DNA from: Kitasatospora sp. NBC_01287
GTDB taxonomy: Bacteria > Actinomycetota > Actinomycetes > Streptomycetales > Streptomycetaceae
Assembly: GCF_026340565.1 (NCBI RefSeq)
Contig: NZ_JAPEPB010000001.1
Coordinates: 4,564,501 to 4,628,500 of the forward strand
Direction of reading: 5' to 3'
Length of the DNA: 64,000 bases
Part shown: in pieces, positions 63,171 to 64,000 of the stretch
Position numbering within the stretch: position 1 is the stretch's first letter
Layout of the letters: every line of letters starts with the position of its first letter
Program-made: the position numbers and the translations under genes
The notes under the pieces: model-generated
Databases searched by the model: none
What the model saw: the letters and a program-made list of their open reading frames with translations, nothing else
What the model was told of the DNA's origin: nothing

Positions 63171-64000
63171 ATGCCCTGGATCGCCGCGCTGCGCCACACC
63201 GGGCGCGCGGCCCTGCGCTTCGAGCGGGCGCTGGGCGACCCCTACCGGGCGGCGCGCGGGGCGCTCGCGGTGGCGCTGGTGCTCTTCCCGGTGCTGGCGA
63301 TCGGCGGGCCGCGGCCGGCCACCTCGGCCGCGATGGGCGCCTTCATCGCGGGCACCGCGACCTTCCAGCGCAGCTTCCGGCCGCGCCCCTCGCTGGCGCT
63401 GGCCGCGGGCCTGGGCCTGGGCGTCAGCACCTTCCTCGGCTACCTCGCGGTCTCGGTGCCCGGCCTCTTCCCGGTGCTGCTCGCCGTCTGGGCCTTCGGG
63501 GCCGGCCTGGCCTGGTCGCTCGGCCCGAGCGCGGGGGTGGTGGCCACCAACACGCTGACCGTGATGCTGGTGGTGGTGCAGCTGCCGGTCAGCGTGCCGA
63601 CCGCCGTCGCGCACGCGCTGCTCTGCGCGCTCGGCGGCGGGGTCCAGGCGCTGGTGATCACCCTCTGGCCGGTCAAGACCTGGGGCGCGCAGCGCGACGC
63701 GTTGGCCGACGCGTACGCCTCGTTGGCCGACTACGCCCGCCGGCTGCGCTACGACCCGCACGCCTTCATCGACCCGGCCCCGCTGATGACCGCCCGGCAC
63801 GCCGCCGCCCTGACGCCCTGGCAGCGGCGCCGCCGACCGCCCGAACTGGGCGGCCTGCGCGGCCTGGCCGAGCGGATCCGTCCCACCCTGGCCGCGATCG
63901 CCGACCCCGAGATCGGCGCGGCCGCCGAGGGCCCCGAGCGGGACCGGGCCAGGGAGCTGCTGGCCGGAGCCGCCCAGGTGCTGGACGCGCTGGCCCGGGC
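63171..64000 (+). CDS. FUSC-family membrane protein (3' end outside window)
   Basis: Open to the right edge; about 276 residues are visible. It starts at ATG 63171, 10 bp after the HTTM stop (MPWIAALRHTGRAALRFERA). Several membrane helices follow (LAVALVLFPVLAIGG, LAAGLGLGVSTFLGYLAV), the pattern of FUSC/aromatic-acid exporter proteins, and then a cytoplasmic helical region (DALADAYASLADYARRLRYD). Likely in one transcript with the DUF5819-HTTM pair. Substrate unknown. Confidence 0.75.
   Translation, partial: MPWIAALRHTGRAALRFERALGDPYRAARGALAVALVLFPVLAIGGPRPATSAAMGAFIAGTATFQRSFRPRPSLALAAGLGLGVSTFLGYLAVSVPGLFPVLLAVWAFGAGLAWSLGPSAGVVATNTLTVMLVVVQLPVSVPTAVAHALLCALGGGVQALVITLWPVKTWGAQRDALADAYASLADYARRLRYDPHAFIDPAPLMTARHAAALTPWQRRRRPPELGGLRGLAERIRPTLAAIADPEIGAAAEGPERDRARELLAGAAQVLDALAR

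Overview
This window reads as the replication-origin (oriC) region of a very GC-rich, mycelial actinomycete of the Streptomycetaceae (Streptomyces, Kitasatospora, Streptacidiphilus or a close relative). The supports are the gene order sigM-trxB-trxA-parB-parA-rsmG-jag-yidC-yidD-rnpA-rpmH-dnaA-oriC-dnaN-gnd-recF-DUF721-gyrB-gyrA, several exact copies of the Streptomyces-type parS sequence, an oriC packed with DnaA boxes, two class E sortases, and a short chaplin. No species can be named from the sequence alone.

Layout. 1-4.8 kb: the C-terminal part of a pseudokinase (a MurJ-associated type), the ECF sigma factor SigM with its zinc-type anti-sigma factor, and thioredoxin reductase plus thioredoxin. 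4.9-11.8 kb (minus strand): a GNAT acetyltransferase, parB, parA, rsmG, a KH/R3H (Jag) RNA-binding protein, yidC, yidD, rnpA and rpmH, with five exact 14-bp parS sites. 11.8-24.1 kb: dnaA, oriC, dnaN, gnd, recF, a DciA-like gene, gyrB and gyrA. 24.2-28.2 kb: a DUF3566 membrane protein, a cyclopropane-fatty-acid synthase-type methyltransferase, tRNA-Ile(GAT), a PP2C-like protein, the small DLW-39 protein and tRNA-Ala(TGC). 28.3-35.6 kb: DUF5324, a rhomboid protease, a second cluster of DnaA boxes, crgA, a DUF881 protein, a 56-aa membrane protein, a glutamine amidotransferase (pabA/trpG type), two class E sortases and an unusual regulator gene. 35.7-43.0 kb (minus strand): the cell-wall signalling cluster fhaA-fhaB-pstP-pbp-pknB. 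The SEDS gene (ftsW/rodA) expected between pstP and the PBP is absent, and a perfect 42-bp palindrome lies in its place. 43.0-64 kb is more accessory: tRNA-Leu(CAG), a K+ channel, a crcB-DUF190-crcB operon, a roadblock protein, a GNAT, a LAFTG surface protein, a hydrolase, an MFS pump, a decayed tyrosine-recombinase-like gene, a chaplin, a two-component system, a lysyl-phosphatidylglycerol synthase-like protein, a PAS-GAF-SpoIIE-HATPase protein, a J-domain/rhodanese fusion, DUF5819, HTTM and a FUSC gene running off the end.

How it fits together. The core couples replication start (DnaA, oriC, DnaN, gyrase), origin segregation (ParA/ParB/parS), membrane-protein insertion (YidC/YidD) and redox balance (Trx). 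The PknB/PstP/FHA cluster and the pseudokinase fragment are likely parts of one peptidoglycan-control circuit. The class E sortases near 33-35 kb match the LAFTG sorting signal of the protein at 47-48 kb. The most unusual signals are: the missing SEDS gene and its palindrome; parS and parS half-sites at a 24-bp period inside the sigM coding sequence; an extra DnaA-box cluster between the rhomboid gene and crgA; an AT-richer perfect hairpin with rare codons inside the regulator at 34.9-35.6 kb; and an in-frame J-domain/rhodanese fusion across a 15-bp minisatellite. No insertion sequence, CRISPR array or rRNA gene was seen.
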